DNA from: a virus
IMG/VR virus record: IMGVR_UViG_3300003691_000022
Coordinates: 1 to 40,606 of that record
Reading direction: 5' to 3' (one strand)
DNA length: 40,606 bases
The notes under the pieces were generated by a model. That model worked only from the letters and a program-made list of their open reading frames with translations. It had not been told where the DNA came from and made no database searches. A program made the position numbers and the translations under genes. The first letter of the stretch is position 1, and every line of letters starts with the position of its first letter. Shown here piece by piece: positions 32,397 through 38,523 of the stretch.

Positions 32397-32410
32397 AGTC
32401 CGCTCCAATA
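32393..32410. repeat. Shared start patch C, copy 2
   Basis: An exact 18-bp copy of 31826-31843 at the start of array member 4. Confidence 0.85.
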
Positions 32411-32459
32411 AGTAGATATGCGGTTCACGCACGTTATATATTGCATTATTGATGCCATA

Positions 32460-32861
32460 CTATAAAACATCATCCAGAAAAATTTTTATCCATTCAGTCT
32501 CAATCCCAGTAATCAAAACAATTCTCCCAGCATCCCCCCAGACTTTAGAAACCCGGCCATCCCAAATATGGGAATCCTGTGTAAAAATCGAATCAAGCAA
32601 AGCCTTTTCAAGATTATCCTTATCTGGTGTTTTAGGGCAAGCACTATGCCGGATTATTTTTTTTCCTTTATACTTCCCAGACAAGGGCATTTTTAACACA
32701 AATAAGACATGATAGCCTGATTCTGGTATAGCCACCTTAAAACGTTTTATTTCATCCTTAAAGTGATAATAGCGCTCATCTGCTGGTGTTTTTTTCCACT
32801 GTGCCGCCTGCGTTTGTCTTGGCTTTGGGACCGGATCAATGTCAAATACTTCAAATTTCAT
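32460..32861 (-). CDS. rusA: RusA-like Holliday junction resolvase
   Basis: Protein of about 133 residues (ATG 32861 or the adjacent ATG 32864; AGAGG precedes both). RusA hallmarks are PVPKPRQTQ near the start and CPKTPDKDNLEKALLDSI with the conserved Asp residues in DKDNL, then DSHIWDGRVSKVWGD. RusA homodimers cut Holliday junctions, which would resolve branched DNA from replication or SbcCD-driven recombination before packaging. Confidence 0.88.
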   Translation of the reverse strand: MKFEVFDIDPVPKPRQTQAAQWKKTPADERYYHFKDEIKRFKVAIPESGYHVLFVLKMPLSGKYKGKKIIRHSACPKTPDKDNLEKALLDSIFTQDSHIWDGRVSKVWGDAGRIVLITGIETEWIKIFLDDVL

Positions 32862-33021
32862 CATCTCGCCTCTCTATTTCATCTGTTATTTTAAAAAAAT
32901 CACATGGTAATGAAACCTTTACTTTCAAAAGCCTTTCTTTCTTCTGTAACTCACTAGGCGGTATATGTTCAATTTTTAATTCTTTTGAGCTAATATTTTC
33001 AATAAGACTTATTGATTTCAT
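32851..33021 (-). CDS. Small hypothetical protein of 56 aa
   Basis: Short frame between the zinc-ribbon gene and rusA. It starts at an ATGA overlap with the preceding stop and overlaps the rusA start by 11-14 bp, a tight operon fit. The protein is charged (IEHIPPSELQKKERLLKVKV, then ITDEIERRDDEI). The 154-bp gap would otherwise be empty. Function unknown. Confidence 0.6.
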   Translation of the reverse strand: MKSISLIENISSKELKIEHIPPSELQKKERLLKVKVSLPCDFFKITDEIERRDDEI

Positions 33022-33329
33022 TTATTTTTTCCAATTTTCATAAGCCAATATTTAGAACCGCAATCAACGCAAATGCCACGCATAGAACCGGATTTCGTTT
33101 GTTTTAATATCCCTGAGCATTTAAGACATTTAGCATCAATAACCCTTTTTTTCATAAACTTATTGATCTGAACGCTACGGTTTTTTCTCTTTGGACCGAT
33201 ACCAAGTGCATTTAAAACCCTTGCATATTCTTTATTAACCCATGGTTCTTGATCGCCATCGCCTATCATATCACCAAGTTTCACCAGCTGGCTATAAAGC
33301 CTGTCTTTTGCTTCTTTCGTCAAATTCAT
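33018..33329 (-). CDS. Zinc-ribbon protein of the replication block
   Basis: Protein of 103 residues. A helical N-half (TKEAKDRLYSQLVKLGDMIG, then EYARVLNALGI) is followed by a basic region (KRKNRSVQINKFMKKR) and a zinc ribbon CLKC...CVDCG. The mixture of basic patch and ribbon suggests nucleic-acid binding. It overlaps neighbours by 4 bp on both sides. The family is not recognised. Confidence 0.55.
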   Translation of the reverse strand: MNLTKEAKDRLYSQLVKLGDMIGDGDQEPWVNKEYARVLNALGIGPKRKNRSVQINKFMKKRVIDAKCLKCSGILKQTKSGSMRGICVDCGSKYWLMKIGKNK

Positions 33330-33508
33330 GATCGTTTTTTCTTGATACTTTCATTAATAGTGCCAGCCAACACAAGAAAAACAATACCAACAAAAGCATA
33401 TGGCAAAGAATGAATAAATCCAAACTCAATAAAATTCCTAAGACTCGAAAGCATAGCCAAACCAAAACACAAAGAAAAAGTTATCATAAGTATTTTTTTA
33501 ATATTCAT
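33326..33508 (-). CDS. Two-TM small membrane protein
   Basis: Protein of 60 residues with hydrophobic segments at about 5-24 (KILMITFSLCFGLAML) and 36-51 (LPYAFVGIVFLVLAG), and a very basic end (KKKRS). It could be a holin or membrane anchor. It lies directly after the replication initiator gene, separated by one base. Confidence 0.55.
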   Translation of the reverse strand: MNIKKILMITFSLCFGLAMLSSLRNFIEFGFIHSLPYAFVGIVFLVLAGTINESIKKKRS

Positions 33509-33509
33509 T

Positions 33510-34559
33510 TTAAAGCTCCTTAATTAATCCAGCTGTCAATTTAGCAAGCTGGTCATTGTTATAATTATTTTTTAAATCTTCATGAATTGCAATCGATTCC
33601 TGTTCGTTAAAATTTCCATTATACTTTTTTAAATTCTCAGTACAATACCCCCATGGATCGCCTGTGGTATCCCAATACATAATCAAACCATCAAGGCATT
33701 TTAAAATTGCACCAGGATGTTTTTTATTATTCACCATTTTTTGAGCCCATGCCTCTGGATTAAATGATGCTTTTCTTGATTGTTTTTTTGCAGGGAGAGA
33801 AAAGAGTTTTTTACAGGAATTATTTATATTCAAAAACACATCTGATAAATTAATACTATAATCTGAATTTTTTACATTTTTGTTTTTATGTGTAAAAGTC
33901 CCGGCGCTTTTTGCCGGGGTGTTTTTCTTTTTTATCGGCTTGAATGTTTGTTTTTCTTCTGGCTTTGTCTCTGGGGTTTTTTTATTAATAGGTTTAGGAT
34001 AACGGGTAACGGATAACGGATAACGGAGCAGGGCATTGGGCTTCGGATCGCTTCCATTTTTCGAAGCATCGCTTATTGCATTGCTTAAGCGATGCTTAAA
34101 ATCTGCTAAGCGTTGCTTAAGCGATACTTGATTGTCGGTAAGCAACGCATAATCTGCTTGATTTACCGATTTTATACCCAGGGCCTGTAATTCTTTAAAA
34201 ACACGATTATGTTTCTTTGACATGATGTTTAATCTTGAGATATTCGACCGTTCTTCTGATTTGGAAACCCAGACCTGGTGCTTATGCCAATTATGCAAAC
34301 AGAACCCATTTTTTGATTCATCCAGGAATCCAATATCAATAATTGCTGAGAAGAATTCACCCGGTTCCCCATCCCATCCGGCATCAATTTCAATGTCTTC
34401 TTTGGTGTAATTTTTAAAGCATCCATCAGAGTATTGTTCTGCTGCCGTACACCATAAATCTATAAGGGAAATAACACCTTTGGACCCTAACCGATGGAAT
34501 AACCGTTTCCTTTTCCTATGATGTCTAAATGTTAATGACAATCTTATATCATTATTCAT
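33510..34559 (-). CDS. Phage replication initiator (replisome-organiser type)
   Basis: Protein of 349 residues from ATG 34559 (GTG 34568 is an alternative; no strong ribosome site, so coupling to the preceding gene is likely). Residues about 5-110 (FRHHRKRKRLFHRLGSKGVI, DLWCTAAE, DAGWDGEPGEFF, FCLHNWHKHQVW) match the N-terminal winged-helix domain of phage replication proteins. The middle is a low-complexity basic linker whose DNA holds the iteron-like repeats. The C-terminal ~90 residues recall DnaD-like helicase-loader contact domains. It probably melts the origin and recruits the host replisome, since no phage polymerase is encoded. Confidence 0.75.
   Translation of the reverse strand: MNNDIRLSLTFRHHRKRKRLFHRLGSKGVISLIDLWCTAAEQYSDGCFKNYTKEDIEIDAGWDGEPGEFFSAIIDIGFLDESKNGFCLHNWHKHQVWVSKSEERSNISRLNIMSKKHNRVFKELQALGIKSVNQADYALLTDNQVSLKQRLADFKHRLSNAISDASKNGSDPKPNALLRYPLSVTRYPKPINKKTPETKPEEKQTFKPIKKKNTPAKSAGTFTHKNKNVKNSDYSINLSDVFLNINNSCKKLFSLPAKKQSRKASFNPEAWAQKMVNNKKHPGAILKCLDGLIMYWDTTGDPWGYCTENLKKYNGNFNEQESIAIHEDLKNNYNNDQLAKLTAGLIKEL
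34000..34148. other. Probable replication origin (iteron-like repeats within the initiator gene)
   Basis: Four tandem TAACGG units with exact 7-bp period lie at 34000-34026. Two copies of TTGCTTAAGCGAT are at 34081-34093 and 34113-34125, an inverted ATCGCTTA at 34069-34076, and a 10-bp inverted pair GCGTTGCTTA (34110-34119) / TAAGCAACGC (34139-34148). This clustering inside an initiator gene parallels lambda O/ori. Confidence 0.65.
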
Positions 34560-34737
34560 AGAGTTCACTTTGACATGTATCTATATGTTTTCTAACAGTC
34601 TTATATGTCATTCCAACGGCATGGCAACACTGGCTTATCGTTGAATTCGGGTTTTTCCTAAACCATTCGCTTACAATAATCTGGTTTTTTTTTGCAATTT
34701 CTTTTTTATTCTGGCCTCTCCCATCAATGACTTTCAT
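34552..34737 (-). CDS. Small HTH protein upstream of the initiator
   Basis: Protein of 61 residues from ATG 34737 behind a good AGGAG. Residues about 15-55 (VSEWFRKNPNSTISQCCHAV then GMTYKTVRKHI) are a MarR/winged-type HTH often encoded just before phage replication proteins. It may regulate the replication operon or assist at the origin. Its end overlaps the initiator start. Confidence 0.6.
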   Translation of the reverse strand: MKVIDGRGQNKKEIAKKNQIIVSEWFRKNPNSTISQCCHAVGMTYKTVRKHIDTCQSELYE

Positions 34738-34808
34738 GTTTTCTCCTAAATTATATGATACTATTCCTATTCCATATACAATTGAATTTAGATAGTCAAT
34801 ATAATAAT

Positions 34809-34839
34809 TTGACATAATGAAATTAAAACGGTAGATAAT
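34809..34839 (+). promoter_or_regulatory. Candidate rightward promoter for a short RNA
   Basis: A perfect TTGACA (34809-34814) is followed by GATAAT (34834-34839, 5/6) at a 19-bp spacing, or by the weaker TAGATA at 17 bp. It points away from the replication genes towards the terminator 30 bases on. The spacing is suboptimal. Confidence 0.4.
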
Positions 34840-34844
34840 ACATT

Positions 34845-34908
34845 CTTTTGGTTGGATGATAAGTTGTAAAAAGGGCGGCTCTGAATGGTTCAGAAACCGC
34901 CCTTTTTT
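34845..34908 (+). ncRNA. Candidate short RNA ending at the intrinsic terminator (OOP-like position)
   Basis: Transcription from the promoter at 34809-34839 would run about 65 nt and end in a stem-loop plus T6. No frame fits inside. It lies upstream of and opposite to the replication operon, as OOP RNA does near lambda ori. It may pair with the leader of the leftward transcript if that starts upstream. This is a positional inference. Confidence 0.35.
34868..34908. terminator. Bidirectional intrinsic terminator
   Basis: GGGCGG (34873-34878) pairs with CCGCCC (34897-34902), with an inner CTGAA/TTCAG stem and a TGG loop. A5 precedes and T6 follows, so it works on both strands: for the early operon (leftward, ending at 34910) and for a possible rightward short RNA. 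Confidence 0.88.
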
Positions 34909-34909
34909 A

Positions 34910-35089
34910 TTATTCAGTATATTCTTGAATAATATTTTTCAACTCTGGTTTGACTGAATCAGGTGTATTTATCATCCTGATGAAATAATTATATTTAAAA
35001 GTTTTTCCAATATATTCACCATGCCACCATTTCAAAGTGCGCCTTTCAACTGCAAGCTTTTCCCTAAGTTTTTTGATCAATTCTTCCAT
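34910..35089 (-). CDS. Last gene of the early operon, hypothetical
   Basis: Protein of 59 residues from ATG 35089, preferred because AAGGA lies 7 nt before it; an ATG at 35131 is possible. It has a charged helix (EELIKKLREKLAVERRTLKW) and an aromatic stretch (FKYNYFIRMI). It ends two bases before the terminator. Function unknown. Confidence 0.5.
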   Translation of the reverse strand: MEELIKKLREKLAVERRTLKWWHGEYIGKTFKYNYFIRMINTPDSVKPELKNIIQEYTE

Positions 35090-35134
35090 TTTCGTATCCT
35101 TCCATTCATAATCGATTGCATCAAATATCATTAA

Positions 35135-35356
35135 TTAATTCATTCCATTTGCCAAACTCCACAATGAACTGCGGATTGCTTTTTTCTGAGCCTTCAAAGG
35201 ATTTAAAGCCCTGTATGCCTCAAGCCTGTTTTGCAATAAAGAAAATGCGTTGTTCAATTCCCGGCAAGTTTGATGAAACTGCTTTGGTCTTCCGGTCTTC
35301 TGATTACCGGAACCCTCTATTTTATGGCCGCAAACTGTGCAAATGACATCTTCCAT
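35135..35356 (-). CDS. Small zinc-finger protein, early-operon paralogue
   Basis: Protein of 73 residues, CTVCGH...GRPKQFHQTCR then SLLQNRLEAY and SSLWSLANGMN. It aligns over its full length with the island protein at 27545 (about 72% identical). All four predicted zinc ligands are kept in both. AAGGGG precedes the start. Two paralogues under different promoters suggest dosage or timing control of one function, or a helper-inhibitor pair. Confidence 0.6.
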   Translation of the reverse strand: MEDVICTVCGHKIEGSGNQKTGRPKQFHQTCRELNNAFSLLQNRLEAYRALNPLKAQKKAIRSSLWSLANGMN

Positions 35357-35377
35357 GTGTAAACCCCTTGATTAAGG

Positions 35378-35409
35378 TTAAAATATAGTTTAGACGTACA
35401 AAACTATAT
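35378..35409. repeat. Dyad-containing element, copy 2
   Basis: ATATAGTTT (35383-35391) and AAACTATAT (35401-35409) form a perfect 9-bp dyad. It shares TTAAAATA and AGACGTACAAAACTA with 19079-19108 on the opposite strand. It lies between the hydrolase gene and the zinc-finger gene and overlaps the hydrolase stop. Confidence 0.55.
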
Positions 35410-36024
35410 ATTTGACATATAGTCAAGATCTTTCTTCATCTTGGCACAATATCTAACCCAGTGATCAATATCATGATCATCAACCTTAAACCCAAAATTA
35501 TTATTTTCTGCTTTAAAATGTTTGCACTTTGGATGGCCAAAACTAATTCTACCAAAGAAAGATACTGGATCATCAGGATCAGTAAAAACAAAAGTATTAT
35601 TCATTTTTCTATTTGCCCAATATCTCAAGGCCCTGGCCGGGGCAAACACAACGCACCATTTAGACGCGAAAGCCGGATAATATTTTTTAATTAACCTGTG
35701 ATATGCTATGGCCGTTGGGCCTGCCTTTGAATGACCAGTGACCAGGATAGGCATTCGCGAGTTTATAAGCTTGTTCGCCTTACAGTAACCTAAAATCTTA
35801 AATGCAGAATTGTAAGCATCAATTTTTATCCCACATTTAGAACGCAAATCAAGATTTTTAATCCAATCTTTTTTTTCATTTGTTCCGGCTATCGCTATCA
35901 TCTGGATATGTTCGCCATCAATCTCAATAATGGACACCGTGAATTCCGTTGTACCTAAATCAAAATATGACTTGTAAACCGCCTTACATGCCAACGCCGA
36001 TTCTAAAAATAATTCTTTTTTCAT
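35404..36024 (-). CDS. Class-3-lipase-like alpha/beta hydrolase
   Basis: Protein of 206 residues behind AGGAG. It has the class 3 lipase pattern: AIAGTNEKKDWIKNLDLR (44-61), nucleophile elbow GHSKAG with Ser99, a likely catalytic Asp in FTDPDD (149-152) and His in DDHDIDH (184 or 188). It has no signal peptide or membrane segment, so it would act in the cytosol. A phage enzyme expressed early could act on membrane lipids, quorum or signalling esters, or a host defence product; the substrate is unknown. The fold call is good, the role open. Confidence 0.72.
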   Translation of the reverse strand: MKKELFLESALACKAVYKSYFDLGTTEFTVSIIEIDGEHIQMIAIAGTNEKKDWIKNLDLRSKCGIKIDAYNSAFKILGYCKANKLINSRMPILVTGHSKAGPTAIAYHRLIKKYYPAFASKWCVVFAPARALRYWANRKMNNTFVFTDPDDPVSFFGRISFGHPKCKHFKAENNNFGFKVDDHDIDHWVRYCAKMKKDLDYMSNI

Positions 36025-36032
36025 GACTTCTC

Positions 36033-36344
36033 CTATAAATTATTATAAAAATATTCGTAGTCTTCATCTGTCCAAGTTTCATCAAAAGGTTCCTTAAGTT
36101 CACTATGATCCAAACTCCTTTTAAGCTGCTGCTCAGATGACAATATATCCCACAAACTTTCATTTTCTCCAATCCATCCTTCAGATCTTAATTCTATTTC
36201 AAGGGTATCCCATGGCAAACCCTTATTCGAAAAAAGACATTGACCACTAACACAAAGCAAATTGATTTCACCACGGTATTGTTTCCATGGCTGGCACGAT
36301 ATTTTAACGTACCTGATCCTTTGCCTAAGTGATAATGATTTCAT
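36033..36344 (-). CDS. Hypothetical early protein of 103 aa
   Basis: Basic N-terminus (SLRQRIRYVKISCQPWKQYR), then an acidic Trp-rich C-half (GWIGENESLWDIL, DETWTDEDYEYFYNNL). Two Cys are present. It overlaps the previous gene by 4 bp. No family is recognised. Charge separation suggests it binds another protein. Confidence 0.45.
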   Translation of the reverse strand: MKSLSLRQRIRYVKISCQPWKQYRGEINLLCVSGQCLFSNKGLPWDTLEIELRSEGWIGENESLWDILSSEQQLKRSLDHSELKEPFDETWTDEDYEYFYNNL

Positions 36345-36562
36345 TTTATTTCAAGCCTCCCTTTTCTGTCTTTTCCATAATCACTGAACATCCTGTCACG
36401 ATCTTCAAGCCTTAAGGCGCACATTCCAGAAGGTATATTCCTATAATTCAAAGAAGGATGTGCATGATAATTACAGGGTTTTTGCTCTTTGTTTTTTCTT
36501 CCGGCAAAATTGCATTTGACACAAAGGCGCAGATTGTTTGCATCTGAAATAGTTATTAGCAT
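36341..36562 (-). CDS. Small Cys/His-rich early protein
   Basis: Protein of 73 residues. CVKC at 14-17, then CNYHAHPS and C49 give a possible zinc site. The C-terminus is basic (DYGKDRKGRLEIK). It overlaps the helicase stop by 7 bp. No family is recognised. Confidence 0.45.
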   Translation of the reverse strand: MLITISDANNLRLCVKCNFAGRKNKEQKPCNYHAHPSLNYRNIPSGMCALRLEDRDRMFSDYGKDRKGRLEIK

Positions 36563-38316
36563 TTTTTACCCATCAATTGATCAAAGATATCATAGTTTGA
36601 TTGCCTGATTACATCACTATTGCCAATAAAAGGCTTGACTTTATTCGTTACCCTTACACTTCTACCTCTTGGAACGCTTATCCCTTTGATATCTCTTATC
36701 GTTTCCAATCTTTCAGAAGGATAATTCTTTATAAGATATTCCATAAGGGCTTTTAATTCTGATAAATCCATTATCTTCCTGGCCTTACCAAATTTTAACT
36801 TAATTTCATGGTTTATGCGTTGCGGTTTATACCGGTTATCAAAACAATATTTATTCACATGAGAAGATATTGTCTTTCTGATAAAAAGCTCCTGTTCTTT
36901 GACTGTCATCACAGGAATATTACTTACCGGATCAGGCCCAACAACTTCACCATCAGAGAGCCCCATGAGAAAACTATCTTTTCCAGTGAGAGCCCCAGAT
37001 ATTGGAGTTATATCACCTTTTTTCACTTTATCTTCATCATCGTCCTGATCCGGTTCAACTTCCGGTTTCGGAATCATAACTTTTGCAAACTGGTCAATTG
37101 CTGAAACCTGTTGCTTTCTGATCATGTCAACAACTTTCTTAAATTGCCGGTCCATGGGTGCGAAAACATAACATTTTTGATCTTCATACCTTCCAGCTGC
37201 CTGGTGCTTGTCAATTCTAACGCCTCTTGCAAGCATCTGTTCTATCCATTCCCTTGATCTGATGTTGGTCAATACACAGATATGAGTTATGCCAGGAACG
37301 TCAAGTCCTTCATATGCCATGGCAATTGTACTAAGACAAATACAGGACCCATCTTTAAATCTCTTAATTGATTTAATAGCCTTCTTTGATTCGTGGGACG
37401 TTGCTATTTCAGCCTTAACGCTACCACCACGATTCAACATATAAAGGGCATCTTCAGCCTGCTTCTTTCCAGCTGTCACAATCAACAGCTTTGCATTGCT
37501 ATTTTTCTTTCTAAGGGCTTGCCATGACATAACACACGATCTCAGCAAATCAGCCGCAAACTCTGAATTAATTGCAGTGAACAAAGCCTCTGACTTTTGT
37601 TGTGGAGTGAATGCCTGTTTAAAAGAGCTCACACTTGCATGCTGGCCATTCCTTTTGGCCCACTCAAATTCACCATCAGACAGATGAAATTCAATTGGAA
37701 GGATGGCCCTTTCTTTTAAAGCGTCGATCCGAGAATAAACAATCAAAGCCTCTTCGCCACAATTTTTGAAAAACGGTCTTTTGTTTTTATAATTAATATA
37801 GGCAATTTCTTTCTTGTCACCACGTCCAAGTGTGCCGGTCATTAATATAAGAAAATGACCGGCCATGACTATTTCATTGATTGCCTCATGCCATACGCCA
37901 TTCTTTTCAAGGTGATGGAATTCATCCAGGATGATTATATATCGTTTAGACTTAACCTCTCTTAAAACAGTCTTCTTGGTATCCACACCAATGGCCTGAT
38001 ATGTTGTCACGAAACCATTGGTTCCACGGCACGGGTTAAATTCGTTCGTTGATTCCCGTATCTGGAAATTATGGTTAAAAAGACTCATGAAGAAAGGGTC
38101 AATGAATCCGTGCTCCCCTTGGTTTTGCAATGCAGATCTTGGAACAAACCAGGCCATTGCATCAGCAAGCCCGGCCTTGATCAATTCACATGCCTGGATC
38201 GGAATGGCGCTTTTTCCTGCGCCTGGGGTGCCAAGGATATCAATTTTCTTGACTCCTGATCCTTCCTTGATTCCATCAATGACATATTTAAAATCTGATT
38301 GCATTTTTCTTAACAT
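36556..38316 (-). CDS. Superfamily II DEAD/DEAH-type helicase
   Basis: Protein of 586 residues with AGGGA upstream. Motif I GTPGAGKS (29-36), motif II DEFH (131-134), motif III TGT (160-162) and motif VI QMLARGVRID (360-369), separated by an RecA-like second domain with LSTIAMAYEGLDVPG. The C-terminal ~180 residues, with an acidic DQDDDEDK stretch, are specific to this protein. It resembles UvsW/RadD-type phage helicases that remodel replication forks and recombination intermediates, which would fit the SbcCD and RusA functions nearby. It overlaps a small upstream gene closely. Confidence 0.85.
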   Translation of the reverse strand: MLRKMQSDFKYVIDGIKEGSGVKKIDILGTPGAGKSAIPIQACELIKAGLADAMAWFVPRSALQNQGEHGFIDPFFMSLFNHNFQIRESTNEFNPCRGTNGFVTTYQAIGVDTKKTVLREVKSKRYIIILDEFHHLEKNGVWHEAINEIVMAGHFLILMTGTLGRGDKKEIAYINYKNKRPFFKNCGEEALIVYSRIDALKERAILPIEFHLSDGEFEWAKRNGQHASVSSFKQAFTPQQKSEALFTAINSEFAADLLRSCVMSWQALRKKNSNAKLLIVTAGKKQAEDALYMLNRGGSVKAEIATSHESKKAIKSIKRFKDGSCICLSTIAMAYEGLDVPGITHICVLTNIRSREWIEQMLARGVRIDKHQAAGRYEDQKCYVFAPMDRQFKKVVDMIRKQQVSAIDQFAKVMIPKPEVEPDQDDDEDKVKKGDITPISGALTGKDSFLMGLSDGEVVGPDPVSNIPVMTVKEQELFIRKTISSHVNKYCFDNRYKPQRINHEIKLKFGKARKIMDLSELKALMEYLIKNYPSERLETIRDIKGISVPRGRSVRVTNKVKPFIGNSDVIRQSNYDIFDQLMGKKC

Positions 38317-38319
38317 TTT

Positions 38320-38523
38320 TTAATCCCTATCAAAATCAAAGTTAAACTTGATATCAATCTTTTTAATAGCAACCGGCAAAACAAAATTATAGGTTACGAT
38401 CCTGTGTTTTTTTTCATAATCCGTAGGCTGCCTCATTGAAAGTTGACAACCATTATCAATCGCTGTCTTTAAGGGATTGTCAGATTCATTAATTTCTTTT
38501 GCTATCTGCTCAGAGATCTTCAT
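38320..38523 (-). CDS. Small early protein downstream of sbcC
   Basis: Protein of 67 residues starting at an ATGA overlap with the sbcC stop. It has a helix (SEQIAKEINESDNPLKTAID) and beta structure (RIVTYNFVLPVAI, KIDIKFNFDFD). It is probably co-translated with sbcC and may be a small partner of the nuclease or helicase; unrecognised. Confidence 0.5.
   Translation of the reverse strand: MKISEQIAKEINESDNPLKTAIDNGCQLSMRQPTDYEKKHRIVTYNFVLPVAIKKIDIKFNFDFDRD

Noticed and set aside
34773-34799. Leftward promoter TTGACT / TATATG for the replication operon
   Set aside because: Spacing is only 15 bp and the -10 is poor. Some promoter must exist in 34738-34868 because a terminator precedes it, but I could not choose one with confidence.
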